The position numbers and the translations under genes were made by a program. A stretch of 64,000 nucleotides of DNA, from contig NZ_CP027770.1 of the NCBI RefSeq assembly GCF_003012915.1, positions 558,001 to 622,000 on the forward strand, written 5' to 3'. The notes beneath the pieces are model-generated. The model did no database searches. It saw only the letters and a program-made list of their open reading frames with translations, and had not been told where the DNA came from. The stretch's first letter is position 1; every line of letters starts with the position of its first letter. Source of the stretch: Staphylococcus felis (lineage in GTDB: Bacteria > Bacillota > Bacilli > Staphylococcales > Staphylococcaceae). Below, one piece after another: positions 27,281-35,967 of the stretch.

Positions 27281-27679
27281 TTATTCATCATCGTCATCAT
27301 CATTTGATAATAAGTCATTCACATTGATGATACCGTCTTTTGCTTTTTGCGCATAGTCTTCTGATTGACCAATCATTTTTGCGTTAATGTAACTAATAAT
27401 CATTGGTAAGTTCATACCTGTATAAAGTTGGTAGTTCTCACCTTTCATAATAAGTTTAGATACTGTGTTTGCTGGTGTTCCACCTTGTAAGTCAGCAAAT
27501 ACAACAATATCATCACCTTCATCAACTAACGCTTTAAAGTTTTTCTCGAAATCTTCTTGGCCTTGCTCAGGTGTTAAAGCTACAGTATGAATATAATCTT
27601 GAGGCCCCAAAATCATTTCAACACTATCTTTAATACCTTCACAAAATGAACCGTGGCTCACTAAAATCAATTTTTCCAT
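27281..27679 (-). CDS. PTS mannose-family EIIA component
   Basis: 132 residues. The phosphorylatable His of LILVSHGSF is at about residue 9, and DLQGGTPANTVSKL is the EIIA-Man signature. The C-terminus is a short acidic run (SNDDDDDE). It takes phosphate from HPr and passes it to EIIB. It lies between EIID and nagA with short gaps, making a full four-component mannose-type system with the three genes upstream. Confidence 0.95.
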   Translation of the reverse strand: MEKLILVSHGSFCEGIKDSVEMILGPQDYIHTVALTPEQGQEDFEKNFKALVDEGDDIVVFADLQGGTPANTVSKLIMKGENYQLYTGMNLPMIISYINAKMIGQSEDYAQKAKDGIINVNDLLSNDDDDDE

Positions 27680-27694
27680 CCAAATTCATCCTTT

Positions 27695-28594
27695 TTAAAT
27701 ATTTGTAATAACACCTAATGCAGATAAAATGATAGATACAATAATCACTAAGAATATTGCACGTGTTGAGTTCATGTTTTTTCGACCGAGTAACCAATAA
27801 ATTGCAAATACAATGATTAATGGTAACAAGCGTGGTAAAATCATGTTCGCATTATCTTGAATATTCACAGTTAAATCCCCGATTTTCGGTGCCCAAGCAA
27901 ATTGAACACGTATCATTGTGGCAACGAGCGCACCTACCATGAATACCCCGAGCAATGTCGCTGCATTTGTTAACGCTTCCAAACGATGTTGCATCGTTGT
28001 AACAAGAGAAATCCCTTCTTTGTATGCAAACTTCAATTGTTTCCATCTAAATACGATAATCGCAAGCATTGCAATAAACCAAAGTAATGCACCAAATGGG
28101 TTACCATCTTGTGCCATGTTTGCAGCAATCGCACCAAATATTGTTGGGACTAATGATCCAAAAATGGCATCCCCAACTGCTGCGAATGGCCCCATGAGAC
28201 CTACTTTAATCCCTTTAACAGATTCTTTTGCAGCAAATTGCTCTTTTTCTTCCATCGCAATATCGATACCCATAATAATCGTGTTAAAGAAGTTGCTTGT
28301 ATTAAAGAATTGTGCATGGTTTTGCATCATTTCTTTAAGTTCTGGTGTATCATCACCATAAATTTTACGTAATTGCGGCAAGATCGTAAATAAATAACCT
28401 GAACCTTGCATACGCTCGTAGTTCCAACCCCACTGGAAGAAGAATAAACTTCTGATATTCATCTGTCTAAAGTCTTTATCAGTCAACTTATATGGTGTTG
28501 TTGGTCTTGTTCCAGTAAGTTGATCTGTATTACTCATGTTCTCAGTGTCAGCAGATTTGGATATATTGATATTATTTTGATCATAATTCGTCAT
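27695..28594 (-). CDS. PTS mannose-family EIID component
   Basis: About 299 residues. A soluble N-terminal part (LTDKDFRQMNIRSLFFFQWGWNYERMQGSGY) is the EIID signature; several hydrophobic segments follow from about residue 160, preceded by GLMGPFAAVGDAIFGSLVPT. ATG 28594 is chosen because AAGGAG lies nine bases before it; the longer frame to 28630 has no such site. It overlaps the EIIC end by 14 bases. EIID and EIIC together form the membrane channel. Confidence 0.94.
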   Translation of the reverse strand: MTNYDQNNINISKSADTENMSNTDQLTGTRPTTPYKLTDKDFRQMNIRSLFFFQWGWNYERMQGSGYLFTILPQLRKIYGDDTPELKEMMQNHAQFFNTSNFFNTIIMGIDIAMEEKEQFAAKESVKGIKVGLMGPFAAVGDAIFGSLVPTIFGAIAANMAQDGNPFGALLWFIAMLAIIVFRWKQLKFAYKEGISLVTTMQHRLEALTNAATLLGVFMVGALVATMIRVQFAWAPKIGDLTVNIQDNANMILPRLLPLIIVFAIYWLLGRKNMNSTRAIFLVIIVSIILSALGVITNI

Positions 28595-29492
28595 CATCAA
28601 TCTCTCCTTCATCATCAACATTTTGACCATCTTGACTATTCGATGATGTTGTCGATGCAGATTTTGGTGCAGATGAGCGTTTATATTCTAAACCTGCAAA
28701 CGCAAAACCAATTGCAGCAATTGCAAGCATAGGTAATGATGAGAATGACATGCTAAATTTATCATCTAACCCAGATACAGCTGTTCCTAATCCTGACAAT
28801 CCATCAAATAATGTCACCATAAGTGCAGTAATAATAAAACCTATAATGAAATATGGATAATGTTTTTTAAGTGGTAAGTAACGTAATAAAATTGCAAAAC
28901 CGACTGCAGGTAAAACCGCCCCGGCAACAGTTAATCCGTCACCTAACCATTTTAAATCACCATTTAAGTAATCAACGATGTTTTTAACAACGCCACCACC
29001 AAATACAAGTGCTAAAAATACTGGAATCGCACGTGATAATGCCCAAGGAATTGCACCATACAAGAAGTTACGTTCAATACCTTTGTAATCCATTTTTTCG
29101 ATTTTTGCATCAATACGATGTGCGAAAAATGTGTTTGTAAAACGTGCTAAAATGTCTGTTTGAATCATTAAACTTGCTACTGGTACTGCTAATGTTGCTA
29201 AAGCTTGTTGTGGGTTCATCCCTAATGCAACTGAGAATGCTACAGCTAAAACTGTCCCAGAGTTGGCATCAATACGCGATGCACCACCAAATGTTCCAAC
29301 CCCAAGAATCGTTAATTGCATTCCACCACCGATAATTAAACCAGTTGTAATATCTCCCATGATTAAACCTGAGATAATCCCCGCAAATACAGGGTGTCCA
29401 AAAATGTTAAATTGCAAATCATCTAAAATTTGATAGCCTGCATAAATTGTTAATAATAGTATCTGCCACCACAAAATTTCCAAGGCAAACAC
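28581..29492 (-). CDS. PTS mannose-family EIIC component
   Basis: 303 residues, strongly hydrophobic. The family block GIISGLIMGDITTGLIIGG lies near residue 40, followed by GTFGGASRIDANSGTVLAVA. The C-terminal tail is polar and acidic (GQNVDDEGEIDDDEL). It forms the sugar-translocating core with EIID. It starts eight bases after EIIB. By analogy with the pneumococcal BgaC-linked PTS, the transported sugar is probably Gal-beta-1,3-GalNAc; this is inference. Confidence 0.94.
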   Translation of the reverse strand: MFALEILWWQILLLTIYAGYQILDDLQFNIFGHPVFAGIISGLIMGDITTGLIIGGGMQLTILGVGTFGGASRIDANSGTVLAVAFSVALGMNPQQALATLAVPVASLMIQTDILARFTNTFFAHRIDAKIEKMDYKGIERNFLYGAIPWALSRAIPVFLALVFGGGVVKNIVDYLNGDLKWLGDGLTVAGAVLPAVGFAILLRYLPLKKHYPYFIIGFIITALMVTLFDGLSGLGTAVSGLDDKFSMSFSSLPMLAIAAIGFAFAGLEYKRSSAPKSASTTSSNSQDGQNVDDEGEIDDDEL

Positions 29493-29500
29493 CTCCTAAT

Positions 29501-29980
29501 CTACTCTTTGATTAATGTCATAAAGTCTACAGCTTTGTCGTTTGGTACCATTTGCGAAATAATGTTTACACCTTGCTCTTTTAACTTCTGGAAGTTCTCG
29601 ATATCTTCATCCATGACGTTAATTGAGTTTGTAATTGAGCGTGTTTCATTCGTTTGTGACATGTTACCTACATTCAATTCGTCAATTTTGACGCCTTGAT
29701 TTACAAGTTCAACAAAGCGATCTGGACGTTTAGCAATAATCATTACACGTTGTGAATCGTATTTGCCATTTTTGATATTAGTTGCCGCTTTTTCGATAGG
29801 TAATACGCTCAACTTAATGCCTGCTGGTGTCGCAAGTTTAAGTGCTTGTTTGTCGATATCACTTTGTGCAACTTCATCATCAATAACCATAAAGCGACCA
29901 ATATTTAATTTTGTTGCCCATAAGTTTGCAACTTGTCCGTGAATAAGTCTTCCGTCAATTCTATTTCCAATAATTGCCAT
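29501..29980 (-). CDS. PTS mannose/sorbose-family EIIB component
   Basis: 159 residues, full length. The active-site His is in RIDGRLIHGQVANLWATKL (about residue 15), the classic EIIB-Man/Sor signature. It accepts phosphate from EIIA and phosphorylates the sugar during uptake. It follows the GH35 galactosidase gene at 18 bases, exactly the bgaC-EIIB-EIIC-EIID-EIIA order known in Streptococcus pneumoniae. Confidence 0.95.
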   Translation of the reverse strand: MAIIGNRIDGRLIHGQVANLWATKLNIGRFMVIDDEVAQSDIDKQALKLATPAGIKLSVLPIEKAATNIKNGKYDSQRVMIIAKRPDRFVELVNQGVKIDELNVGNMSQTNETRSITNSINVMDEDIENFQKLKEQGVNIISQMVPNDKAVDFMTLIKE

Positions 29981-29998
29981 TAAAAATCTCTCCCTTAA

Positions 29999-31765
29999 TT
30001 AATTTGAAAATTGCGCCTCTTTCAATAAATCAATCGAGTCACTATATACACCTTCTGTATCAAAAACAATGATTTCATTTTGACCTTCTTTTAAGAATGC
30101 TTTTGGAATATAGAGTGATTGTGTAGGTCCAACATTCCAATAACGGCCAATGTTAAATCCATTGACTAATACGATTCCTTTGCCGAACTGACTCATATCG
30201 ATATGCGTGTTATCTAGCGCTTCAAGATTAAATGTATACTTGTAAAACGCCGGTTGTTCCTCTGACCAACCCTTTTCAAAGTGGCTCTCTTTAAGTAGAT
30301 CAAAATCAATATCAAACTGCTCCCAGTTTTGAACAAAATGTAAGTCTTGCATTAAACCTTGACCTAAACCTTTACGTTGTGTTGGTGCAAGTAATTTATA
30401 ACCGTAGTTAACACGTCCCATATTCTCTACAAGAATATCAGCAGTCGCATCCCCTTCTAATGTCACTTCAAACTTATCACCAATTTCTTCTTGATAAGCT
30501 TGATACTTAAGTTTTTGATCGATAAAGAAATGTACACGATCCCTCGCATCTACAATACGAAAGTTTTCAGTAGCTGTTTCTTTTTTGATTGATGTGCGAT
30601 ACAGCATATAACCATATCCTGATCCAGCTTCTTCCATCGTTTGAGGATAAAAACTTGTTGTTTTATGAGAAATATCTTCTAATATTTCAAACAAACTCAC
30701 CTTACCAGATAATGGTATAGATTTATGTTCCATAAACGTTTTGACTTTAGGTTCAAACTGTTCAATATCTGGTAGTGCTTCTTTTAACATCTTTTGTAAG
30801 GCAAAATATTTATCGTTTGGATTACCAGTTTCGTCTAGTGGTGCATGGTAATCATAAGATGTCACTTGAGGTAAGTCTTTCGTCCCTCTTGCCGAACAGC
30901 CATTCCAAAAACCAAAGTTTGTACCACCATGGAACATGTATAAGTTCACTGATCCAAGCGCAACGGCATCACGAACTTCATTCGCAAGGTCATCGCCATC
31001 ACGTTTGATAATGTCTTCTCCCCAACGATTAAACCAGCCGTCCCAAAATTCCATACACATTAACGGCCAATCTTTACCATACTCTTGATGGAAGGCTTTC
31101 AAATTTTTAAAGTTCTCTTTCGTTCTTGAACCAAAGTTTCCTGTCGGTAGTACATTGTCCTCAATCATACTACCTGCACGTAAACATTGTGCCCAAGATC
31201 CATCTGAAGTGGCAAAAGGTACTGTAACGCCTTCATCTTCCATCATACGTTTGATTGCATTTAAGTACTCATGATCCTCACCAAATGATCCATATTCATT
31301 TTCGATTTGCATCATAATGATTGGACCACCGTTATCAATTTGTAATGGTGTTAAAATCTTGAATAACTCATGAAAATATGTGCGTACTTTTTCTAAATAT
31401 TTAGGGTCTCTAGAACGAATTCGCATATTGCGATCATTTAAGAGCCATGCTGGTAATCCACCAAACTCCCACTCCGCACAAATAAATGGTGACGGTCTTA
31501 CAATCGCATACAGCCCTAAATCTTGTGCAGTCTTTAAAAAGGTACCAACATCTTTATGTCCTTCAAAGTCAAATTGACCTTCAACTGTTTCATGAAAATT
31601 CCATGGCACATACGTTTCCACTGTATTAAACCCTAATGCTTTAAGATTGTACAATGAGTGATACCAATCCTCTTTAGGCATTCTAAAATAGTGAATGGCT
31701 CCAGATAATATTTTGATTGGCTTCTCATCTAGTAAAAAGTCTGACGCTATTTTAAATCGACTCAT
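29999..31765 (-). CDS. bgaC: Intracellular GH35 beta-galactosidase (BgaC-like, beta-1,3)
   Basis: 588 residues and no signal peptide, so cytoplasmic. The catalytic barrel begins at the N-terminus; MMQIENEYGSFG carries the acid/base Glu (about residue 157), and MCMEFWDGWFNRWGE carries the nucleophile Glu (about 239). HGGTNFGFWNG is a further GH35 block, and the last 250 residues are jelly-roll domains (NGFNIGRYWNVGPTQSLY). Pneumococcal BgaC, about 595 residues, is specific for Gal-beta-1,3-GlcNAc/GalNAc. Here it would split the imported phosphorylated disaccharide into galactose and GalNAc-6-P. Confidence 0.93.
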   Translation of the reverse strand: MSRFKIASDFLLDEKPIKILSGAIHYFRMPKEDWYHSLYNLKALGFNTVETYVPWNFHETVEGQFDFEGHKDVGTFLKTAQDLGLYAIVRPSPFICAEWEFGGLPAWLLNDRNMRIRSRDPKYLEKVRTYFHELFKILTPLQIDNGGPIIMMQIENEYGSFGEDHEYLNAIKRMMEDEGVTVPFATSDGSWAQCLRAGSMIEDNVLPTGNFGSRTKENFKNLKAFHQEYGKDWPLMCMEFWDGWFNRWGEDIIKRDGDDLANEVRDAVALGSVNLYMFHGGTNFGFWNGCSARGTKDLPQVTSYDYHAPLDETGNPNDKYFALQKMLKEALPDIEQFEPKVKTFMEHKSIPLSGKVSLFEILEDISHKTTSFYPQTMEEAGSGYGYMLYRTSIKKETATENFRIVDARDRVHFFIDQKLKYQAYQEEIGDKFEVTLEGDATADILVENMGRVNYGYKLLAPTQRKGLGQGLMQDLHFVQNWEQFDIDFDLLKESHFEKGWSEEQPAFYKYTFNLEALDNTHIDMSQFGKGIVLVNGFNIGRYWNVGPTQSLYIPKAFLKEGQNEIIVFDTEGVYSDSIDLLKEAQFSN

Positions 31766-31785
31766 GACATGACCTCCTATACTCT

Positions 31786-32727
31786 TTATCGAATAGGTGT
31801 TGCCGTTTTTTGATTAACCTCGTTAAGTGCTTTGAGGTTTTGAAGTCCTTCGCTTTGTAACCATTCACGTGCTGCATTTTCTCCATCAGTGATTAAAGCT
31901 TCAGTCGCCCCTTTCCAAGTTGCACGTCCGCATAGTACACCATTGAATTTTGAACCATTTTCAGATGCAAATACAAGTGAATCATTGAATAATTGTGCTG
32001 TTACCCCTGCGCTCAAGTAAATGTATGGTAAGTTTGTTGAAGCCGCTTGTGCTTTGAATGCCTCAGCCGCTTCTTCTTGCGTCATTAACGCTTTTGATCC
32101 GAAACCTTCAACAAAGTTCATATTTACTGGGATTTCAACTTTTAAAGTATCAATTCCAAAACGCTCTTCACTGAACAATTTCATAGCTTCGTTGACTTTG
32201 TGTGGCTTTACCTTTGCGAATGCTTCACCTTTCTCGTCACCAATCTCATCATCATATGTTAAGATTTCTAACAAGAATGGTACATTTTCAGCTTTACACT
32301 CTGAGCCTACACGCTCAATCATGGCTTGTTTCTTTTGGTTGATTTCGTCTGATTCATCCACATCATAATAAAGTAAAAACTTTACTGCATCTGCACCTTG
32401 TTGTACTAATCGTTGAACACTTTGATTTTCAATGAGACGTGGCAAGCGACCAGCTTGTTCTTTGATATAACCTGTTTGTTCATATGATAAAATCAATCCA
32501 GAGTTCGCTGCGTTTGCTTTGGCTGCATCTAATCCAAATTCAGGGTCAACGAGAAAGCTTGAGCCTTCTGGTGTTAAAACTTCCGCAACGAGTTTTTTAA
32601 ATAGTGATAAGTTTTCAGGTGTTCCTTGATCTCCTAAAAGTTTACGCATTGCGCCACGTTGATCAACTGCAACGGCTGCATAAATCCCATTATCATCTAC
32701 TAACTTGCTTAAGTCTTTAATTGTCAT
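31786..32727 (-). CDS. lacD: Tagatose 1,6-bisphosphate aldolase
   Basis: 313 residues of the LacD/class I family. AAVAVDQRGAMRKLLG is the N-terminal signature, and the Schiff-base lysine is expected in the ADAVKFLLYYD strand; LKVEIPVN and FNGVLCGRATWKG line the barrel. It splits tagatose 1,6-bisphosphate to dihydroxyacetone phosphate and glyceraldehyde 3-phosphate. The gene abuts lacC (one-base junction). Its presence shows that the amino-sugar ends in the tagatose pathway rather than in fructose-6-P. Confidence 0.94.
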   Translation of the reverse strand: MTIKDLSKLVDDNGIYAAVAVDQRGAMRKLLGDQGTPENLSLFKKLVAEVLTPEGSSFLVDPEFGLDAAKANAANSGLILSYEQTGYIKEQAGRLPRLIENQSVQRLVQQGADAVKFLLYYDVDESDEINQKKQAMIERVGSECKAENVPFLLEILTYDDEIGDEKGEAFAKVKPHKVNEAMKLFSEERFGIDTLKVEIPVNMNFVEGFGSKALMTQEEAAEAFKAQAASTNLPYIYLSAGVTAQLFNDSLVFASENGSKFNGVLCGRATWKGATEALITDGENAAREWLQSEGLQNLKALNEVNQKTATPIR

Positions 32728-33660
32728 TTATAATCGCTCCACTTCTACTTCTTTTTTTATCGTTTCAACTTGCTTCATATCAATGTGGCCAGTTTGTGTT
32801 TGTAAAGCATTAGACGTCCCGCATGCTAAAGCGAGTCTAATCATTGATTCAGGATTAAGCTTTTCGTGAACACCATATGCAATGCCCGCTACTGTTGAAT
32901 CTCCCGAGCCGACAGGATTCACTATCTCTTTGCGAGGTATTGTTGCTCGGTATACCTCATCTTTCCACTTAATTACAGCGCCATCTCCACCTAATGTTAA
33001 AAATACATCTATATTTCTAAAAAATGGATGCGATTTTAACATCTTGACACATTCTTCAATTGAAAGATTCTTTTCATCAATTAAAGTTTCAAATTCAGAT
33101 TGATTAGGTTTGATACAATGTACAGGCAATTGTTGTTCTAATAGTTCTTTTAGCTCTTTAGCATTCGTGTCAACAATGTTATAACTTTCTGTGTATAGCT
33201 CTAAAATGCGCTTCATATGAGCATATTTAGTTGTTTCATCTAAATGCGGAGAGCTACCACTAATGGTCGCAACAGTTATTTCACTGATATGACTCTTCGC
33301 CGTTTCAAGATAGGATTCTTGTTCTTGCTTTAAAATCGTTGGGCCTTGCTCCAAAACTTCTGTTTGCGAAACACCATCATTAATTGCAAGACTTTGGCGT
33401 GTTTCATCTTGAATGGATGTGAAGGCTGTTTTGATATTTTGACGTTCTAGTGCTTCTTTCATCCACTCACCATGGCTACCTCCGAGATAACCATACGCAC
33501 AGTAATCGGCACCTAAAATATGCAAGACCTTTGTCACATTAATCCCTTTCCCACCTGGATTTTTGATCATATCCTTTACGCGATTAACGTCTCCTACTTT
33601 AATAGGTTCAATACTGTAAGTGATATCAACTGATGGGTTAAACGTATGTGTTGCTATCAT
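32728..33660 (-). CDS. lacC: Tagatose-6-phosphate kinase (PfkB family)
   Basis: 310 residues. The N-terminal FNPSVDITYSIE and NPGGKGINVTKVLHILG blocks and the C-terminal anion-hole/catalytic motif NPVGSGDSTVAGIAYG (with the catalytic Asp) are those of PfkB sugar-phosphate kinases. It phosphorylates tagatose-6-P to the 1,6-bisphosphate. A 1-phosphofructokinase role cannot be fully excluded by sequence, but lacD next door and agaS upstream point to LacC. The start lies 12 bases from agaS. Confidence 0.92.
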   Translation of the reverse strand: MIATHTFNPSVDITYSIEPIKVGDVNRVKDMIKNPGGKGINVTKVLHILGADYCAYGYLGGSHGEWMKEALERQNIKTAFTSIQDETRQSLAINDGVSQTEVLEQGPTILKQEQESYLETAKSHISEITVATISGSSPHLDETTKYAHMKRILELYTESYNIVDTNAKELKELLEQQLPVHCIKPNQSEFETLIDEKNLSIEECVKMLKSHPFFRNIDVFLTLGGDGAVIKWKDEVYRATIPRKEIVNPVGSGDSTVAGIAYGVHEKLNPESMIRLALACGTSNALQTQTGHIDMKQVETIKKEVEVERL

Positions 33661-33672
33661 ATAGACCCACTC

Positions 33673-34791
33673 CTATTTTGCTGTTTCTACTGGATAAATT
33701 GTGACACCTTTAACGACTCGATTAATAAATCCATCTGGACTTGGATTATCCGGGTTCAGACCGAGTGCCACAGATTTTTTCGCAGCTAATAGTTGACCAA
33801 ACATCAGATAAAGTAATGCTAACTCAAGGTCATTATGCGTTGATGCTTGTGGTAGAGTAACCGTATGCTCATTAGAACTGTCTTGACCATCGAGTACTAA
33901 TACATGATATTTATCCTTCACTTGCTCCACTTCTGCAATAATATCCGCTTCATATTGTCGAATGTATTCATTATGACTGCGTAACATAATAAAAATCGAA
34001 TCATCACTTAATCCAGCTTTAGGACCGTGTCTAAATCCTAGCGTCGTCTCACGAGCAATTTCAATTTGTCCTGCAGTTAATTCATTCAATTTCAAGCTCA
34101 CTTCTTTTGTCAATTCACCGATAAGTCCAGTACCAACATAGAAAACTTTTGAAAATTCAAGTGCACTTGTTTGATCTGCTTGCGACTCAATCCATTCAAA
34201 ACTATCACGGGCAATATCGAAAAATGACGTATTAAATGTACCACCAAATAAAATGTATGCCGCAAATAACATCGATGAAAAACTTGACGTCATTGCTAAA
34301 GATTTGTCATTCGTTTCTTCAGGTAACACAATCTTAAATACGTGATCATTCTCTTCAGAAAGACCTAAAAAGCCCTCTTTGTTGTTTGTAATATATAAGT
34401 GATATGCCTTATCAGTTAATTGATTCGCAATTTCAACTGTTGCTTTCGTTTCTGGGCTATTACCTGAACGTGCAAAAGATACGATTAAGTATGCTGTATC
34501 ATCATTAATATACACTTCTGGATTTGTCACAAAGTGTGTCGTTGGTACAGATTCGAATTCAAATTCTGTTAATGCTTCTGTATTACGTGCCATACGCGCT
34601 ACATCACCAACATAAGCACTAGATCCTGCACCTGTAAATAATACTTTTAAGCGTTTATCTGGATTTGTTTTAATTATATTTTTTACGAAATCTTCAAACG
34701 CTGAATATTTAGATTGAACAATCTCATATGTTCTTTTCCACATCTCTGGTTGTTGTTTTATCTCTTTATAAGTGTGTGTTTCTTTCAACAC
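33673..34791 (-). CDS. agaS: Galactosamine-6-phosphate deaminase/isomerase (SIS domain)
   Basis: 372 residues with two SIS sugar-isomerase domains: VLFTGAGSSAYVGDVARM in the first and VFYVGTGLIGELTKEVSLKL in the second; FRHGPKAGL is typical of the glucosamine-phosphate isomerase branch. AgaS converts galactosamine-6-P to tagatose-6-P plus ammonia. In S. pneumoniae the same gene accompanies bgaC and its PTS. It is second in the run after gntR, with a GGAGG ribosome-binding site. Confidence 0.93.
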   Translation of the reverse strand: MLKETHTYKEIKQQPEMWKRTYEIVQSKYSAFEDFVKNIIKTNPDKRLKVLFTGAGSSAYVGDVARMARNTEALTEFEFESVPTTHFVTNPEVYINDDTAYLIVSFARSGNSPETKATVEIANQLTDKAYHLYITNNKEGFLGLSEENDHVFKIVLPEETNDKSLAMTSSFSSMLFAAYILFGGTFNTSFFDIARDSFEWIESQADQTSALEFSKVFYVGTGLIGELTKEVSLKLNELTAGQIEIARETTLGFRHGPKAGLSDDSIFIMLRSHNEYIRQYEADIIAEVEQVKDKYHVLVLDGQDSSNEHTVTLPQASTHNDLELALLYLMFGQLLAAKKSVALGLNPDNPSPDGFINRVVKGVTIYPVETAK

Positions 34792-34812
34792 GATAATAAC
34801 CTCCTCATATGA

Positions 34813-35526
34813 TTACATTAACTTCACTGTATATTTATATTTATGACCGCTTGCAATACTTTGTGTGTACTCAACAATCACATCATCACAGTAACTGAAG
34901 CGCTCAATATACATACAACTCTCATCGACTTCACCATTTAAGAGCTTTGCACTATCTCGTGTCAGCTTGCTTGCCACTAAGTTCTCATAAGCATCTGTAA
35001 TTTGAATATTGTAGTATTGATCCAACGTTTCGTACAAAGATACCTTATTAAAATCAAAGCGATCAATACCTTCACAATATCGCATTGGTAAGTAACTCAC
35101 TTCATAAATCAATGGTTTGCTGTTCGATAGCCTTAAACGTTTAAGCTCATACACATATTGAAATGGTTTTAAATTCATTTTTTCTTGCAAAAATGGCGTG
35201 GATGATTTCAACTCGATACTAATCATTCGTGTACTCGCTTGATCACCATTTTTCTCAATCTCATCTTTAAAACTATATAGCTTATCAAGAAATTGAGTGT
35301 ATTGACTTCCAAGAACAAAGGAGCCTTTCCCATGCTCTCTTTTGATAAGGTGATCCTTTTCAAGACGATATAGCGCTTCTCTTACAGTAATACGACTGAC
35401 ATTGAATGTTTCACAAAGCTTCCGTTCTGAAGGAAGTTTATCACCTTCCTGATAGTGTCCAGACTTAATATCATTGTGAAGGGACTCATAAATTTGAAAA
35501 TACAGAGGCGTGTTTTCTATACTCAT
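34813..35526 (-). CDS. GntR/HutC-family transcriptional regulator
   Basis: 237 residues. The N-terminal winged helix-turn-helix (KLPSERKLCETFNVSRITVREAL, residues about 28-50) is joined to a UTRA effector domain from about residue 80, as in regulators that sense sugar phosphates. It is the first gene of the ten-gene minus-strand run and has an operator-like palindrome between its -10 box and start, so it is probably autoregulated. It likely represses both the operon and the divergent GH101 gene until a phosphorylated amino sugar appears. Confidence 0.93.
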   Translation of the reverse strand: MSIENTPLYFQIYESLHNDIKSGHYQEGDKLPSERKLCETFNVSRITVREALYRLEKDHLIKREHGKGSFVLGSQYTQFLDKLYSFKDEIEKNGDQASTRMISIELKSSTPFLQEKMNLKPFQYVYELKRLRLSNSKPLIYEVSYLPMRYCEGIDRFDFNKVSLYETLDQYYNIQITDAYENLVASKLTRDSAKLLNGEVDESCMYIERFSYCDDVIVEYTQSIASGHKYKYTVKLM

Positions 35527-35543
35527 TTCTATTCACTCCCTGC

Positions 35544-35597
35544 TGGTTATAACCACTTACAGTATACATTCATCCTTTTGTTTTGTAAAGGCTTTCA
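35544..35597 (-). promoter_or_regulatory. gntR-operon promoter, GntR operator and cre-like site
   Basis: On the minus strand TTTACA (plus 35584-35589) and TATACT (35561-35566) are spaced by 17 bases. The plus-strand sequence TGGTTATAACCACTTA (35544-35559), with the palindromic core GGTTATAACC, lies just downstream of the -10 box and fits a HutC-type operator. TGTAAAGGCTTTCA (35584-35597) overlaps the -35 box and matches the cre consensus at all but one position. Confidence 0.75.
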
Positions 35598-35743
35598 GTG
35601 CATAATATTTTGTAGCCTTCAATATACTTATATTTATGCATCATCATATTACGCTTGATTTAAGTCACTTTGTAATGATTTTTCTATAATAGTCAATTCT
35701 TAAAACTTACAAAATGTTTAATTTAAAAAAATTTTTTCTCTGG

Positions 35744-35765
35744 TTAAGTGGATATAACCACTTAA
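35744..35765. promoter_or_regulatory. GntR-type operator upstream of the GH101 gene
   Basis: The half-sites TTAAGTGG and CCACTTAA are separated by ATATAA, giving a near-perfect 22-bp palindrome. It shares TATAACCACTTA with the operator before gntR. It lies about 140 bases upstream of the GH101 -35 box, so it may act from a distance or serve a second promoter. The intergenic region 35598-35743 holds nothing else that I recognise. Confidence 0.7.
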
Positions 35766-35899
35766 AGATTTTTCATTAAATACTTATTTCAATTTATTCA
35801 TTTTTACAGTTATTTCTTTATTTTTGTCTCATTTCTTATTGATTCAACTGGTATTATTTTTTTCGATTTTTTGAAGCTAAAAAGCTGTCATTACAACGA

Positions 35900-35936
35900 T
35901 GTAAGGGTTTACAAAAAAATCCTTTAATTATATATT
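35900..35936 (+). promoter_or_regulatory. GH101 promoter with overlapping cre-like site
   Basis: TTTACA (35908-35913) and TATATT (35931-35936) are spaced by exactly 17 bases. TGTAAGGGTTTACA (35900-35913) matches the cre consensus except for one central base and covers the -35 box. The layout mirrors the gntR promoter. Confidence 0.75.
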
Positions 35937-35967
35937 GTATTCGACTAACAAAAAGGAGTGTTAATTG

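Noticed and set aside
27918..28361. 147-codon plus-strand ORF opposite EIID
   Set aside because: Antisense shadow; the minus-strand frame is a clear PTS EIID.
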